Origin: Cerina litoralis
GTDB lineage: Bacteria > Bacteroidota > Bacteroidia > Flavobacteriales > Flavobacteriaceae
NCBI GenBank assembly: GCA_022008415.1
Contig: JAIRBC010000016.1
Location: 1 to 64,000, forward strand
Direction: 5' to 3'
Length of the DNA stretch: 64,000 bases
Within the stretch, counting starts at the first letter, position 1; each line of letters starts with the position of its first letter. Below the pieces are notes generated by a model. The model was given only the letters and a program-made list of their open reading frames with translations, ran no database searches and was not told the DNA's origin. Positions 28,237 to 36,226 of this stretch are shown here, in pieces. Made by a program: the position numbers and the translations under genes.

Positions 28237-29076
28237 CTATTTTCTGATCTCCTTTGGACTAATTCCAAATTTGTTCTTGAAGGCGATACTGAAGTTTGAA
28301 AGATTGTTATACCCCACCTCCAAATAAATATCAGAAGATTTTAAATCGCCACCTTCCAACAGGTCCTTTGCTCTCTGCAGTCTTTTGTCCTGTAACCATT
28401 TTCCGGGGCTAGCGTTATATTCCGCAGTAAAATAACGCTTAAAGGTTGAGAGGCTCATATTGCACAAAAACGCGATCTCTTCCAATTTCAGGTTAGAATA
28501 CGCGTTGCTTTCCACGATCTTTTGAAATGGGGACTTAATATCGGAAATCAACGAATACAGGTATCCTTCAAAACGCTTGCCATATTTATTTAAAAGATAC
28601 AGCATAATTTCCTCGAATTTAACAGCGAGCAGATTCTCCAAAAAAATAGTGGGAGCGGAACTTATGGTATTCAATGAATTTAGATAGGAGATGATATAGC
28701 GATCATTTTTGACAATAAAAAAGGGAATCTCTTCCGTTTTGGATGGTTTATTATCAACGTGCTTTTCAAGAAAGTCATTTAATCTCTTTTCCGAAAAAAA
28801 AAAGAGTTTGCAGTAGTATACGTTATCCCGATCTAATAATTCCGTCCAAAGGCAGTTGCCTTTTTTTATCAACAATGATTGTTCGTGGTTGACCGTAATA
28901 GAGGTATCTGCAAAATGCACCTGCTTTTTACCGACCTGCAAAAAACTGAACATGTTCATGCTTAGATTAACCTTGCTCTTTACCACGTCGTTGGTCATCA
29001 TAAAATCATAAACGAACAGATCTGGGCCCTTCTCTTTATTGTCGAGATATATTTCGGGAATGTTCTCTATGGGCAT
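28237..29076 (-). CDS. AraC family transcriptional regulator
   Basis: The 279-residue protein has a C-terminal pair of helix-turn-helix motifs: LEEIAFLCNMSLSTFKRYF and SSDIYLEVGYNNLSNFSIAF, ending FKNKFGISPKEIRK. The N-terminal ~180 residues form the effector domain found in bacteroidete AraC proteins (YDFMMTNDVVKSKVNLSMNM). It most likely controls the adjacent formaldehyde dehydrogenase and the GlcG-like gene in response to an aldehyde or related signal. The target sites were not identified. Confidence 0.92.
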   Translation of the reverse strand: MPIENIPEIYLDNKEKGPDLFVYDFMMTNDVVKSKVNLSMNMFSFLQVGKKQVHFADTSITVNHEQSLLIKKGNCLWTELLDRDNVYYCKLFFFSEKRLNDFLEKHVDNKPSKTEEIPFFIVKNDRYIISYLNSLNTISSAPTIFLENLLAVKFEEIMLYLLNKYGKRFEGYLYSLISDIKSPFQKIVESNAYSNLKLEEIAFLCNMSLSTFKRYFTAEYNASPGKWLQDKRLQRAKDLLEGGDLKSSDIYLEVGYNNLSNFSIAFKNKFGISPKEIRK

Positions 29077-29186
29077 AATTGGCTGTGGTCTTACCGTAAA
29101 GATAAAGTATTATGTTGGACCGCTATTGCCGATCAACCACAATCAAGGCTTTCCTCAGCGGAAAGGAAAGTTTTGGTCACTCTGTA

Positions 29187-29318
29187 CTATTGCAAACGAT
29201 TTTTTTTGTAAACCACATCCAGTTCGTTAAGAAGTAGTTCCCCAACGCCCGGTTCTTCGTATTGCAATTCACTGATACAGCCTTCCTGAGGCAACCATAC
29301 CGCTCCGGTGTTCTTATT
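29187..29318 (-). pseudogene. C-terminal fragment of an unknown gene cut by an IS end
   Basis: A frame of about 43 codons with good protein character (NTGAVWLPQEGCISELQYEE ... DVVYKKNRLQ) ends at a TAG at 29187. It has no start: its 5' side is replaced at 29320 by the tail of an IS1182-family element. The family was not recognised. It points to an insertion that deleted the front of a gene. Confidence 0.4.
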
Positions 29319-29319
29319 T

Positions 29320-29385
29320 AAAAAGCCCCGCAGAGGGGCTTAAATGGGTAAGGTTTTTATCGGATCAGGAGCTTGTGCAACGGTT
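29320..29385 (+). mobile_element. IS1182-family 3' tail, orphan copy
   Basis: This 66-bp sequence carries the hairpin AAGCCCC-GCAGA-GGGGCTT and continues to GCTTGTGCAACGGTT. The same tail follows each of the three partial transposases at 30551, 33706 and 47530. Here no transposase codons precede it. It ends 6 nt before ATTGTGAAAC, a probable degraded unit boundary. Confidence 0.8.
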
Positions 29386-29412
29386 GGCAAGATTGTGAAA
29401 CGTTTTTTTTCG

Positions 29413-29997
29413 TTATTTTATGTCATCTGAAAAATGTCCACCGTGCTTTCCTTTCGAGAATTTTGCATTATTGAATTCCGATGATTTTCCTTTTGGGATT
29501 GTCAAACTTTTCCATTCTGTTCCTTTAATCATTCTCCCCACATATACAATTTGTCCCATATGATAGGAATAGTGGGCAAATTGTCGGTTTATTGCCTCTA
29601 AAATTGAATGAGCTTGATTTCTAATAAAAATCTCTGTTCCAAAATTCTCTTTATTTACAGAATTTAAGGCGTCAAATAGGCATTTCCAACCGTCATTCCA
29701 TTTTGATAATAATTCATCTTTTGTTTTAATCACCGATTCAAATTCCAAATCGCGATTCCGCCATTCTTTTTCTCCGTCAGCAGTAAGGAAATCAGTCCAA
29801 CGAGATTTCATGTTTCCCGAAAGATGGTTTACTATTATCGCAATTGAATTTGATTCTTCGTTAAATTGCCAAAATAAATCATCTTCTTCCAGTTGGTCGA
29901 ATGTTTTTTCTCCGACAGATTTGTAATATTCAAACTGCTTTTTTATGCTATTCAGATATTCTAATTCCATTCTCGATTTTTTTTCAAAAGGTTGCAT
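29413..29997 (-). CDS. DUF1572 (DinB-like) protein
   Basis: The 194-residue protein matches DUF1572, a DinB/YfiT-like four-helix bundle. Typical marks are ELEYLNSIKKQFEYYKSVGE, NSIAIIVNHLSGNMKSRWTDFL, and AINRQFAHYSYHMGQIVYVGRM with conserved histidines that may bind a metal. Members may act as metal-dependent thiol transferases, but none of this type is well characterised. An internal ATG at 29970 (MELEYL) may be the real start. The gene occupies a cassette-like unit; the likely repeat pair ATTGTGAAACG (29392) and AGTTTCAAAAC (30074) is imperfect. Confidence 0.85.
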   Translation of the reverse strand: MQPFEKKSRMELEYLNSIKKQFEYYKSVGEKTFDQLEEDDLFWQFNEESNSIAIIVNHLSGNMKSRWTDFLTADGEKEWRNRDLEFESVIKTKDELLSKWNDGWKCLFDALNSVNKENFGTEIFIRNQAHSILEAINRQFAHYSYHMGQIVYVGRMIKGTEWKSLTIPKGKSSEFNNAKFSKGKHGGHFSDDIK

Positions 29998-30183
29998 GCC
30001 GGTCTAGGCTATTAGTAGCGGATTTCAAACCGCTAAACTGTCAGGGCGCACTGACCTTTGATTTATAGTTTTAAGTTTCAAAACAGCACTGAACCAGCTA
30101 TTGCTTATACACTGTAGCCTTCCCCAAAAATAGGACAGATTAAAATTCGAATTTAGTAATTTTAAATTTTAACTGTCACAAAA

Positions 30184-30545
30184 AAAAGAAGTTCAGCGTT
30201 ACATACTATCGGGAGGAGTACCAACGGAACATTGCCCGTGTGGAAAGCCCGCAGGGCAGGTACATGAAGGGCAAGCGACAGAGCACCGTAGAACCCGTTT
30301 TCGGAACGTCGACCCAGTTCATGGGGCTACGGAAGGTCGGTACGATCGGGATAGGGCAGGCAAACAAGTGCATGCACCTTTCGGCGATGGCCTATAACCT
30401 GAAGAAGTACCTGAAATTCACGCATAAAAGTGTCAAGAGCGGAGCAGGACGACTTGCTTTGGCCGATTTGGCGAAAAACGCCCTTCATAAGCTGTTCCGT
30501 GACCGTCAAAGCCACGGAAAATTCGATGTCGGATACCCGGCCTGA
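30184..30545 (+). pseudogene. IS1182-family transposase, C-terminal remnant 1
   Basis: About 120 codons of the DDE transposase C-terminus remain, from KKFSVTYYREEYQRNIARVE through VEPVFGTSTQFMGLRKVGT and the AYNLKKYLKFTH end to GYPA and a stop. TVEPVFG contains the last catalytic Glu of the triad, so the two Asp residues are missing. The frame has no proper start. It is almost identical to the copies at 33240 and 47131. A CCCCAAAAATAGGACAG sequence at 30123, resembling an IS3-type terminus, lies just upstream. Confidence 0.85.
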
Positions 30546-30550
30546 AAGGG

Positions 30551-30615
30551 AAAAGCCCCGCAGAGGGGCTTAAATGGGTACGGTTTTTATCGGATCAGGG
30601 GCTTGTGCAACGGTT
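30551..30615 (+). mobile_element. IS1182-family 3' tail, copy 2
   Basis: It has the same hairpin-bearing tail as at 29320. It ends in GCAACGGTT, six bases (GCTGTT) before GTTGGCAAAC at 30622, which is the boundary of the methyltransferase unit. Confidence 0.82.
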
Positions 30616-30634
30616 GCTGTTGTTGGCAAACGTT

Positions 30635-31252
30635 TTAAACTTGTTTTGCTGTTCCCCAGTAGTTAAAACTTGCCGGTTTCCAACCGGGGATATACATTGT
30701 TTCCAATTCATTCATTTTAAATCCGTTCCCTTTTATAATTTTTGGTATATCTCGATTTAAATTGCATCCGCCCCCAAGTCGTTTCCAAAGTGGATTGACT
30801 ATATTTTGCCATTTTTGGATAGCCTTATCAGGAGCTTTACCGTGTTCGCAAAATATTAATCTTCCATTTGGTTTTAAGACTCTGCGTATTTCGTCAAAAG
30901 CTTTGTTCAAATCAGGTATGGTACATAACGTATAGGTAATGACCACGGTGTCAAAACAGTTGTTGTCTTTAGGTATATTCTCGGCAAATGCTTCAATAAA
31001 TTCAAACTCAAATTTCAAATTATTTGTATCGATACTATTTTTGTTCCAAATTTCTTTTGATGGGTCAATGGCGGTAAGGTGATTTACAATATCTCCATTG
31101 TATACGGGTAGGTTTAGTCCCGAACCGATTCCAATTTCCAAAACATTACCGGTTGCCAAAGGAATTACCTTCTCTCGTTGACGCCTATTCGGTTTTTGCT
31201 TGCAAGTCCAGTCGATCACTTTCGGTAGAATATATTTGTTGTAAAGTCCCAT
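30635..31252 (-). CDS. Class I SAM-dependent methyltransferase
   Basis: The 205-residue protein has methyltransferase motif I in VLEIGIGSGLNLPVY, an acidic residue in LTAIDPSKEIW, and motif IV in FDTVVITYTLCTIPDLNKAF. The end WGTAKQV resembles the phospholipid or thiol methyltransferase group that lacks C-terminal extensions. Substrate is unknown. The sequence is AT-rich compared with the core genes. It lies 8 bp downstream of the disrupted SnoaL-like gene and in the same orientation. Confidence 0.9.
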   Translation of the reverse strand: MGLYNKYILPKVIDWTCKQKPNRRQREKVIPLATGNVLEIGIGSGLNLPVYNGDIVNHLTAIDPSKEIWNKNSIDTNNLKFEFEFIEAFAENIPKDNNCFDTVVITYTLCTIPDLNKAFDEIRRVLKPNGRLIFCEHGKAPDKAIQKWQNIVNPLWKRLGGGCNLNRDIPKIIKGNGFKMNELETMYIPGWKPASFNYWGTAKQV

Positions 31253-31259
31253 ATACTTA

Positions 31260-31836
31260 TCATTCTAAACTATCGGTAGTTTTCCATCTATCAAAAAGGT
31301 CTATCCATTTTTCGGCCGCATTTGTTGAATATACAAATTGGCCATTTACTATCAACTCATTAATTGTGGTGTCCTGAACTTTCTGCGACCATTGATAAAG
31401 CGCCCCGATGACTGCTTCTATTTTTTCCCCGATTTTTGGCGATGGGTAAGCAATAATTTTTTTTATTTTTTCCATTTTTTACAACAAAAACTGTTGGGTC
31501 ATGAACTAAATTGGTAATACCCACAGCACCGAACCAGTCATTATTTTCCACAATTCTACAAAACACGGAATCTTCTTTTGAAGTCGTGGATTCCAGTCGT
31601 AAATTGCTATGCAAAGCAGCATCCCATACCTCAAGGGATTGCATCTCACTTAAACCTTCTTTTACCCAAACACCCTTTAATTCAAAAGCAACATTTTTAT
31701 CATAAAGGGCCAAGACCTTTTTAATATCATGAGCGTTGTGAGCAGTAATATAGGACTTGACTACTTCTTGGTTTCTCCCTTTGGAGCAAGAAAGGGCTAT
31801 TAGTAGACTAAAAATAAAACAAATATTATTTTTCAT
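31260..31836 (-). pseudogene. SnoaL/NTF2-like lipoprotein with one frameshift
   Basis: The first frame (from ATG 31836) encodes a lipoprotein signal with lipobox LIALSCSKG and an NTF2-like fold (SYITAHNAHDIKKVLALYDK, DPTVFVVKNG). It then leaves frame in an A-rich tract near 31470. The continuation lies in the next frame (KIIAYPSPKIGEKIEAVIG to DRWKTTDSLE, stop at 31260). Removing one A from the GGAAAAAATAAAAAAAATT tract restores a single 190-codon gene. Either a recent mutation or a sequencing error explains it. Confidence 0.75.
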
Positions 31837-32094
31837 GACCTAATTGTGTTTAACTGCGTAATCGTTTTCGCGTTTTTTTGGCGGGACAACATATTTTAGG
31901 CCCTTTACCTCCAAAAAAACCAAATCAAAGAACGTTTGTACTTGGTCAAATATAACGATTCCTATTTTTTCTCACCCGGAGGTTTTTAGACGGTCTGACG
32001 GTTTAAACAAACGCCCGTCTTAATTGCGTTTATTCTCCGTTACCTGCTAGATTTCATCTCCACTCGAATTATTCGGCTTAGATATAACTCAAAT

Positions 32095-32877
32095 TTAATC
32101 AAGCTCTTTAATCCTTATATTTCTGAAGGAAACCTTACCGGGATGATCTTGGAAACAAATATGTCCTTCTGAAAACTTACCAAAGTCATACCATCGCGAA
32201 TCGCCTAGATATTCATAATCTTCGGATCTGCTGAACTTACTCTTTTGAAGCATAACTTCCCATTCGGGACCTTCAAGTGGAAATGAATTAATTAAAACAT
32301 CATTGAGAATTACCTCACCACGATTGGCATCGTAATCTATTTTGATGTGATATGAGTTCCATTCATCAGCTGGTTTGCATACATTTGTTTCAGTAGGCGC
32401 GGACAGATCATACAAGGCCCCTACAAAATGCTTACGAGCCTTCAAATCCTCGATTGCGTTATTTAGTTCGATCTCTCCCCCGAGTACAATGGTAGGATCG
32501 TCGTAAATTGCGGGATCTAAAATCTGAATCTCTTGTCCCGTTTGATAGGGATAGTTATACTTTTCATCTTCATTTACCCCCCACATAAAACCGCTATTGC
32601 CCCCAGGTGCTATTTTCCAATCAAATTGTATTTCAAAGTTCCGATAAACTTTGTCAGATAATAAACTTGCATCTCCTTCTCCTGATTCCATATCCGAGAT
32701 CCCATTAAAAATTAATGTATTACCCTCAACAATCCATCCTTTTTTTGATCCATCATCCTGAAAAATATGCCAACCTTCAAGTGAGTCGTTTACAATTAAA
32801 GATTTCCATTTGGAATTCGTGGTATTACAATTTGTAAGGATAACGACCATTAAAAGGAGTTTGGATTTTATTCCCAT
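32095..32877 (-). CDS. DUF1080 (3-keto-disaccharide hydrolase-like) lipoprotein
   Basis: The 260-residue protein starts with a lipoprotein signal ending ILTNCNTT. It then has the DUF1080 concanavalin-like domain: SLEGWHIFQDDGSKKGWIVE, FEIQFDWKIAPGGNSGFMWG, GQEIQILD and the end VSFRNIRIKELD. The family includes periplasmic enzymes that cleave 3-keto-glycosides, and many carbohydrate-binding relatives. The gene sits between IS remnants without a clear partner. Confidence 0.9.
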   Translation of the reverse strand: MGIKSKLLLMVVILTNCNTTNSKWKSLIVNDSLEGWHIFQDDGSKKGWIVEGNTLIFNGISDMESGEGDASLLSDKVYRNFEIQFDWKIAPGGNSGFMWGVNEDEKYNYPYQTGQEIQILDPAIYDDPTIVLGGEIELNNAIEDLKARKHFVGALYDLSAPTETNVCKPADEWNSYHIKIDYDANRGEVILNDVLINSFPLEGPEWEVMLQKSKFSRSEDYEYLGDSRWYDFGKFSEGHICFQDHPGKVSFRNIRIKELD

Positions 32878-33011
32878 TTGAATAGTTTTAGCGAGTTTTT
32901 AATTCCTTTTACAATCAAAGATATAGTTATTCTCTTAAAGGGTTTTTTAGTTCACCATCTTTTTTAAGCTAGACGGGAACGGCAGTCTGTCTAAATACCT
33001 TGCCGGATTGT

Positions 33012-33239
33012 TTAAATATGATCGAAAATAAGTCTTTTGCCCAATAGTGGTCCAACATGTGCAGCTATAATTTTGGATCGGCATATGGCTTGAAGAAAGC
33101 CCGAGATACCTTCTGCGGCTCTCAAAATGGCGGTCAAGGCCCGATAGTTGGATATATTTTCGTTTTTCCCGATCAGTTTGAGGATCCTCTTTAGGTTGTC
33201 GGCGATAAAGATAAGCCCATATTTACCAAGGAATTTTTG
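33012..33239 (-). pseudogene. Transposase C-terminal remnant on the minus strand
   Basis: The minus strand reads KYGLIFIADNLKRILKLIGK, then a basic tail ending LLGKRLIFDHI and a stop at 33012. The N-L-K-R-I-L helix pattern resembles the C-terminus of IS1182/IS5-like DDE transposases. It abuts the plus-strand remnant at 33240, so two transposon fragments are joined head to head. Confidence 0.5.
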
Positions 33240-33701
33240 GACAGCCGTACCAAGACAAGGAAGAAGGGATACAGGGCGGGGAAGCATGTCTGTATCGGAT
33301 GTCCCGTCAGGCAAAGTTGTCTGGGAAAGAGTGCACAGGAAAAGTAGTTCAGCGTTACATACTATCGGGAGGAGTACCAACGGAACATTGTCCGTGTGGA
33401 AAGCCCATTGGGCAGATACATGAAGGGCAAGCGACAGGGCACCGTAGAACCCGTTTTCGGAACGTCTACCCAGTTCATGGGGCTACGGAAGGTCGGTACG
33501 ATCGGGATAGGGAAGGCCAACAAGTGCATGCACCTTTCGGCGATGGCCTACAATCTGAAGAAGTACCTGAAATTCACGCATAAAAGTGTCAAGAACGGGG
33601 CAGGGCAACTTGCTTTGGCCGATTTGGCGAAAAACGCCCTTCATAAGCTGTTCCGTGACCGTCAAAGCCACGGAAAATTCGATGACGGATACCCGGCCTG
33701 A
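33240..33701 (+). pseudogene. IS1182-family transposase remnant 2, with in-frame stop
   Basis: This copy retains the zinc-finger-like stretch GKHVCIGCPVRQSCLGKSAQ. An in-frame TAG then follows at 33345, where the copy at 47131 has AAG. The frame continues through YYREEYQRNIVRVESPLG, TVEPVFGTSTQFMGLRK and GYPA to a stop at 33701. The N-terminal catalytic residues are gone. Confidence 0.82.
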
Positions 33702-33705
33702 AAGG

Positions 33706-33771
33706 AAAAAGCCCCGCAGAGGGGCTTAAATGGGTACGTTTTTTATCGGATCAGGAGCTTGTGCAACGGTT
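33706..33771 (+). mobile_element. IS1182-family 3' tail, copy 3
   Basis: It has the same hairpin tail, ending GCAACGGTT. The next six bases GCCATT and GTT are identical to the last bases of the empty sites at 34765 and 35497 (GCCATTGTTG). This shows where the element entered a boundary palindrome. Confidence 0.85.
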
Positions 33772-33788
33772 GCCATTGTTACCCTTTG

Positions 33789-34160
33789 TTATTTTCCGGC
33801 AAGTGGATAATTATTGACCAAAACCGAAGCCGAAATCTGAAGAATTCGCTCCAGTTCCCTTATCATATCGACGGTCAATTTTTTCTTTCTGTTTAGGATC
33901 TCCGATACGCGACTTTTTCCGCCGATGATTCCGACCAAGTCCTTTTGACGCATATTCAGCTCCTCCATTCGTATTTTTATCGCTTCGATAGGGTCTGGCG
34001 ATTCAATCGGATAATGCTCGTTTTCATAGCTTTCTATGAGCAATGAGAGTATTTCCGCTTCGTCCCCTTCTCTTGTGTCGATTGGCGCATCGAAAATTAT
34101 CTCCAAGCGTTCAAGTCCATTTCGGTAATCCTGTTCGGATTTAATAGGCTTTAATTCCAT
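33789..34160 (-). CDS. HigA-type antitoxin (XRE family)
   Basis: The 123-residue protein has an N-terminal antitoxin region and a C-terminal helix-turn-helix: AIKIRMEELNMRQKDLVGII and GGKSRVSEILNRKKKLTVDM. It is the HigA layout with the DNA-binding domain near the C-terminus. It should neutralise the HigB-like toxin encoded 10 bp upstream and repress the pair. The toxin-first order is typical of higBA. Confidence 0.9.
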   Translation of the reverse strand: MELKPIKSEQDYRNGLERLEIIFDAPIDTREGDEAEILSLLIESYENEHYPIESPDPIEAIKIRMEELNMRQKDLVGIIGGKSRVSEILNRKKKLTVDMIRELERILQISASVLVNNYPLAGK

Positions 34161-34170
34161 GATGTTTTAT

Positions 34171-34467
34171 TTAAATCGTGTCCGCATCTATTTTGTCATA
34201 TTCAGCGTGTGTGCCTATAAAACGAATAAATGCCCATTGTCTTTTATAATTGAACTTTACTATCAACCGATAAGAATTTCCTTTGATGTTGAAGACTATC
34301 CGACCGTTTTTAAGAATGCTTGCGTTGATATAAGTTTGTTTGACATCGTTCGGCGAGAACCATTTGGAACTTTTTGCCGTGTCGTACCAAGTCTTCAGAT
34401 ACTGTTCGGAATCTGCGTGCTTTTCCCAATATTCCCGAAGCGTACTTTTTGCAATTATTCTTTTCAT
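34171..34467 (-). CDS. HigB-type mRNA interferase toxin
   Basis: The 98-residue protein begins MKRIIAKSTLREYWEKHAD and has the HigB core ASILKNGRIVFNIKGNSYRL and IRFIGTHAEYDKID. HigB toxins cut mRNA on translating ribosomes. Residues typical of the active site (His in GTHAEYDKI, Lys/Arg in NSYRLIVKF) are present. The ATG at 34467 is preferred over 34494. Confidence 0.92.
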   Translation of the reverse strand: MKRIIAKSTLREYWEKHADSEQYLKTWYDTAKSSKWFSPNDVKQTYINASILKNGRIVFNIKGNSYRLIVKFNYKRQWAFIRFIGTHAEYDKIDADTI

Positions 34468-34540
34468 TCGTTCAATTATAGAACAAATATACAAAAAGTT
34501 CTCGCATCGAGAACTATTGTTGGCTTTTAATATTGCACAA

Positions 34541-34765
34541 CGCTCCTGCTATGGCAACTGGGGCGGGCGGGGAAACGTTTCGTTTCCGGCCGCGCCCGTA
34601 GCCAAAGCTTTTGCATTTTGCCCGCCCGTACCGAAAAGGCACGTTCGGGCGGGTTCTTAATTTTTTTATTCCAAGAGCCAAATCAAAAGATTTTGCGGAC
34701 TTAGCAAACACGCCCAAGCCTTTAGATTAGCGACTTTCTGCCCTATTTGCTATGAGCCATTGTTG
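34541..34765. repeat. attC-like imperfect palindrome A
   Basis: The site starts CAACGCTCCTGCTATGGCAA and ends GCCATTGTTG. CAAC/GTTG and ATGGC/GCCAT are complementary across the site. Its interior has two strong GC-rich hairpins (near 34559-34600 and 34617-34655). Its last 50 bases (34716-34765) are identical to 35448-35497. It separates the higBA unit from the parDE unit. Confidence 0.65.
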
Positions 34766-34789
34766 GCAAAAGTATTTTGACCATAGTGT

Positions 34790-35077
34790 TTAGATTTTAT
34801 TTTTCAAATCCTGTTTTCCAACAATTGCCATAATTTCAACGACTCTATCGTTTGTCCTATAGTAAATACTGTCAGAGCCGCACACGCATCTACGATATCC
34901 TTCTTTTATGAAATCGACCGATTCATACGAATAAGGGCTTTGTGCTATAATGTCAAAATATTCAAAGAAAGAATCGAAATATTTGTCGGCTTGTACCATT
35001 CCGAATTTTTTGGCCCCGTAACGGTGAATACGGATCAAATCGTCTTTAGCAACATTACTAAGTTTGTAGTTGGTCAT
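34790..35077 (-). CDS. RelE/ParE family toxin
   Basis: The 95-residue toxin begins YKLSNVAKDDLIRIHRYGAK and has the ParE-like RRCVCGSDSIYYRTNDRVVEI and the end IVGKQDLKN. ParE-type toxins usually poison gyrase. The RhH antitoxin gene lies 4 bp upstream. Confidence 0.92.
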   Translation of the reverse strand: MTNYKLSNVAKDDLIRIHRYGAKKFGMVQADKYFDSFFEYFDIIAQSPYSYESVDFIKEGYRRCVCGSDSIYYRTNDRVVEIMAIVGKQDLKNKI

Positions 35078-35081
35078 TAAT

Positions 35082-35309
35082 CTATGACTTGGATTGTGCT
35101 AAAATTTGCTCCTTGCTATCAGTGGTAAATCCACTATCTTCTGCTTTTTCTAATTTAGCTTTGATCCAGTCAATTTCGATTTGCTGATTTCTTGCTTGTC
35201 TTATCAAGTCGTTCACAAGTTCACTCTTACTAGAATATTCTTGATTGTCAACTTGTGCTTTCAACCATTCATCATTTGGTTGCGTAAATGAAATGCTCTG
35301 TCTTGCCAT
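35082..35309 (-). CDS. Ribbon-helix-helix ParD-type antitoxin
   Basis: The 75-residue protein begins MARQSISFTQPNDEWLKAQV and has the RHH pattern KSELVNDLIRQARNQQ. It should bind the ParE toxin through its C-terminal helix and repress its own promoter. The ATG at 35309 is preferred over an upstream in-frame ATG at 35345 because the RHH strand starts there. Confidence 0.9.
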   Translation of the reverse strand: MARQSISFTQPNDEWLKAQVDNQEYSSKSELVNDLIRQARNQQIEIDWIKAKLEKAEDSGFTTDSKEQILAQSKS

Positions 35310-35380
35310 AATGATATGTTTTATATTGGTGCTAATATACACCAATATCGAATCATCAGCAAGTTTTTTTATATTTTTGC

Positions 35381-35497
35381 CAACGTCACTGCTATGGCAA
35401 GTGGGGCGGGCAGGGTAACGTTTCGTTTCCGGCCCAACCCGTAGCCAAAGCCTTTAGATTAGCGACTTTCTGCCCTATTTGCTATGAGCCATTGTTG
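35381..35497. repeat. attC-like imperfect palindrome B
   Basis: The 117-bp site runs from CAACGTCACTGCTATGGCAA to GAGCCATTGTTG. Matching arms nest as CAAC/GTTG, ATGGC/GCCAT and GGGCAG/CTGCCC, around a GC-rich core with GTAACGTTTCGTTTCC. This nested, bulged palindrome with fixed ends and variable flanks is the shape of an integron attC. The 3' 50 bp are a perfect repeat of 34716-34765. Confidence 0.65.
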
Positions 35498-35511
35498 TAA
35501 CACGTACTTTT

Positions 35512-35802
35512 TTAGACTTCTATTGAAATTTTTACTTTTCCGCCTAATCCTTTCTCGACAATGTCATAAAGTGTTTTTAAGGTCAAGTTACTCCCGTTGT
35601 TTTCAACACGTGAAATATAAGTCCGCTTTTTGTCCACCAGTTCTCCTAATTGTTCTTGAGTAAGATTTTTTTCTTCCCGAGCCTTACGTAATAGCAGTCC
35701 TATTTTGAAAGATTCGAAATCTCTTTCAAGTCCGTCCCTGCGTTCCGTTCCCTTTTTCCCATAAACCGTGTCCTTAATGTCTTTCCAACTCTTTGTGTCC
35801 AT
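35512..35802 (-). CDS. XRE-family antitoxin
   Basis: The 96-residue protein has a clear helix-turn-helix (IGLLLRKAREEKNLTQEQLG and KKRTYISRVENNGSNLTL) after a short N-terminal antitoxin segment. The ATG at 35802 lies two bases after the natural stop of the damaged toxin frame at 35804, which supports this start rather than 35823. It stays intact while its toxin is broken. Confidence 0.88.
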   Translation of the reverse strand: MDTKSWKDIKDTVYGKKGTERRDGLERDFESFKIGLLLRKAREEKNLTQEQLGELVDKKRTYISRVENNGSNLTLKTLYDIVEKGLGGKVKISIEV

Positions 35803-35803
35803 T

Positions 35804-36147
35804 TTATTTCTTTTTGTCTTCATAGTATGAATTCATTAGTCCGACCGCTTTGTCGATTTCTTTTTTTGGTGTTTTCTGCGTTTTCTTGGTAAATCCGTTC
35901 AATAGAATTACCAGTTTGCCTTATCGAAAAAGCAGAACACACGCCAAATGTCCGACCCCAATTTTATTCGGGCCTCGTAAAGTCCTTTTGTTCCCGTAAT
36001 TACTTTGAGATAAGTTGAGGGAACCATTTCAAACGTTTCGATTATTTCGATGACCTTGAATATTTTGTCTTGAACTTTTTTCGGCTGTTTCAGCAAGAAT
36101 TCATCGAAATAGTGTTTGTATTGGATTACCTCTCTAACTTTTTCCAT
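35804..36147 (-). pseudogene. RelE/HigB-like toxin with frameshift
   Basis: The frame from ATG 36147 gives a RelE-type toxin (HYFDEFLLKQPKKVQDKIFK, LYEARIKLGSDIWRVFCFFD). It ends early at DKANW with a stop at 35908. In the next frame the missing end continues as GKLVILLNGFTKKTQKTPKK and EIDKAVGLMN to a TAA at 35804. One missing A in GATAAGGCAAAC (expected GATAAAGGCAAAC) explains it. Confidence 0.85.
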
Positions 36148-36226
36148 CTATCAAAGGTAACTTAAAAGTTACTATTCACAAAATAAAATCGATGAATGTA
36201 GGTTGAAGTTTTAATCTTAGTGGTGT

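Larger units (their letters stand above)
34762..35384 (-). other. Cassette-like unit carrying parDE
   Basis: GTTGGCAAAA (34762-34771) and its exact complement TTTTGCCAAC (35375-35384) bound the two genes with little spare DNA. The stop codon lies 18 bp from one end and the antitoxin ATG 65 bp from the other. Confidence 0.7.

Noticed and set aside
30110..30160. IS3-family terminus from CCCCAAAAATAGGACAG
   Set aside because: Only one terminus-like sequence and no transposase codons; too weak to list as an element.
33789..34467. Inverted-repeat pair for the higBA unit
   Set aside because: GTTACCCTTTG at 33778 has no complement near 34494-34545, where the other boundary reads ATTGCACAAC. The ends do not match, possibly after IS-driven rearrangement.
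35908..36147. Short RelE as a complete 79-residue toxin
   Set aside because: The conserved end of the family is present in the next frame up to 35804, so the short frame is a truncation.
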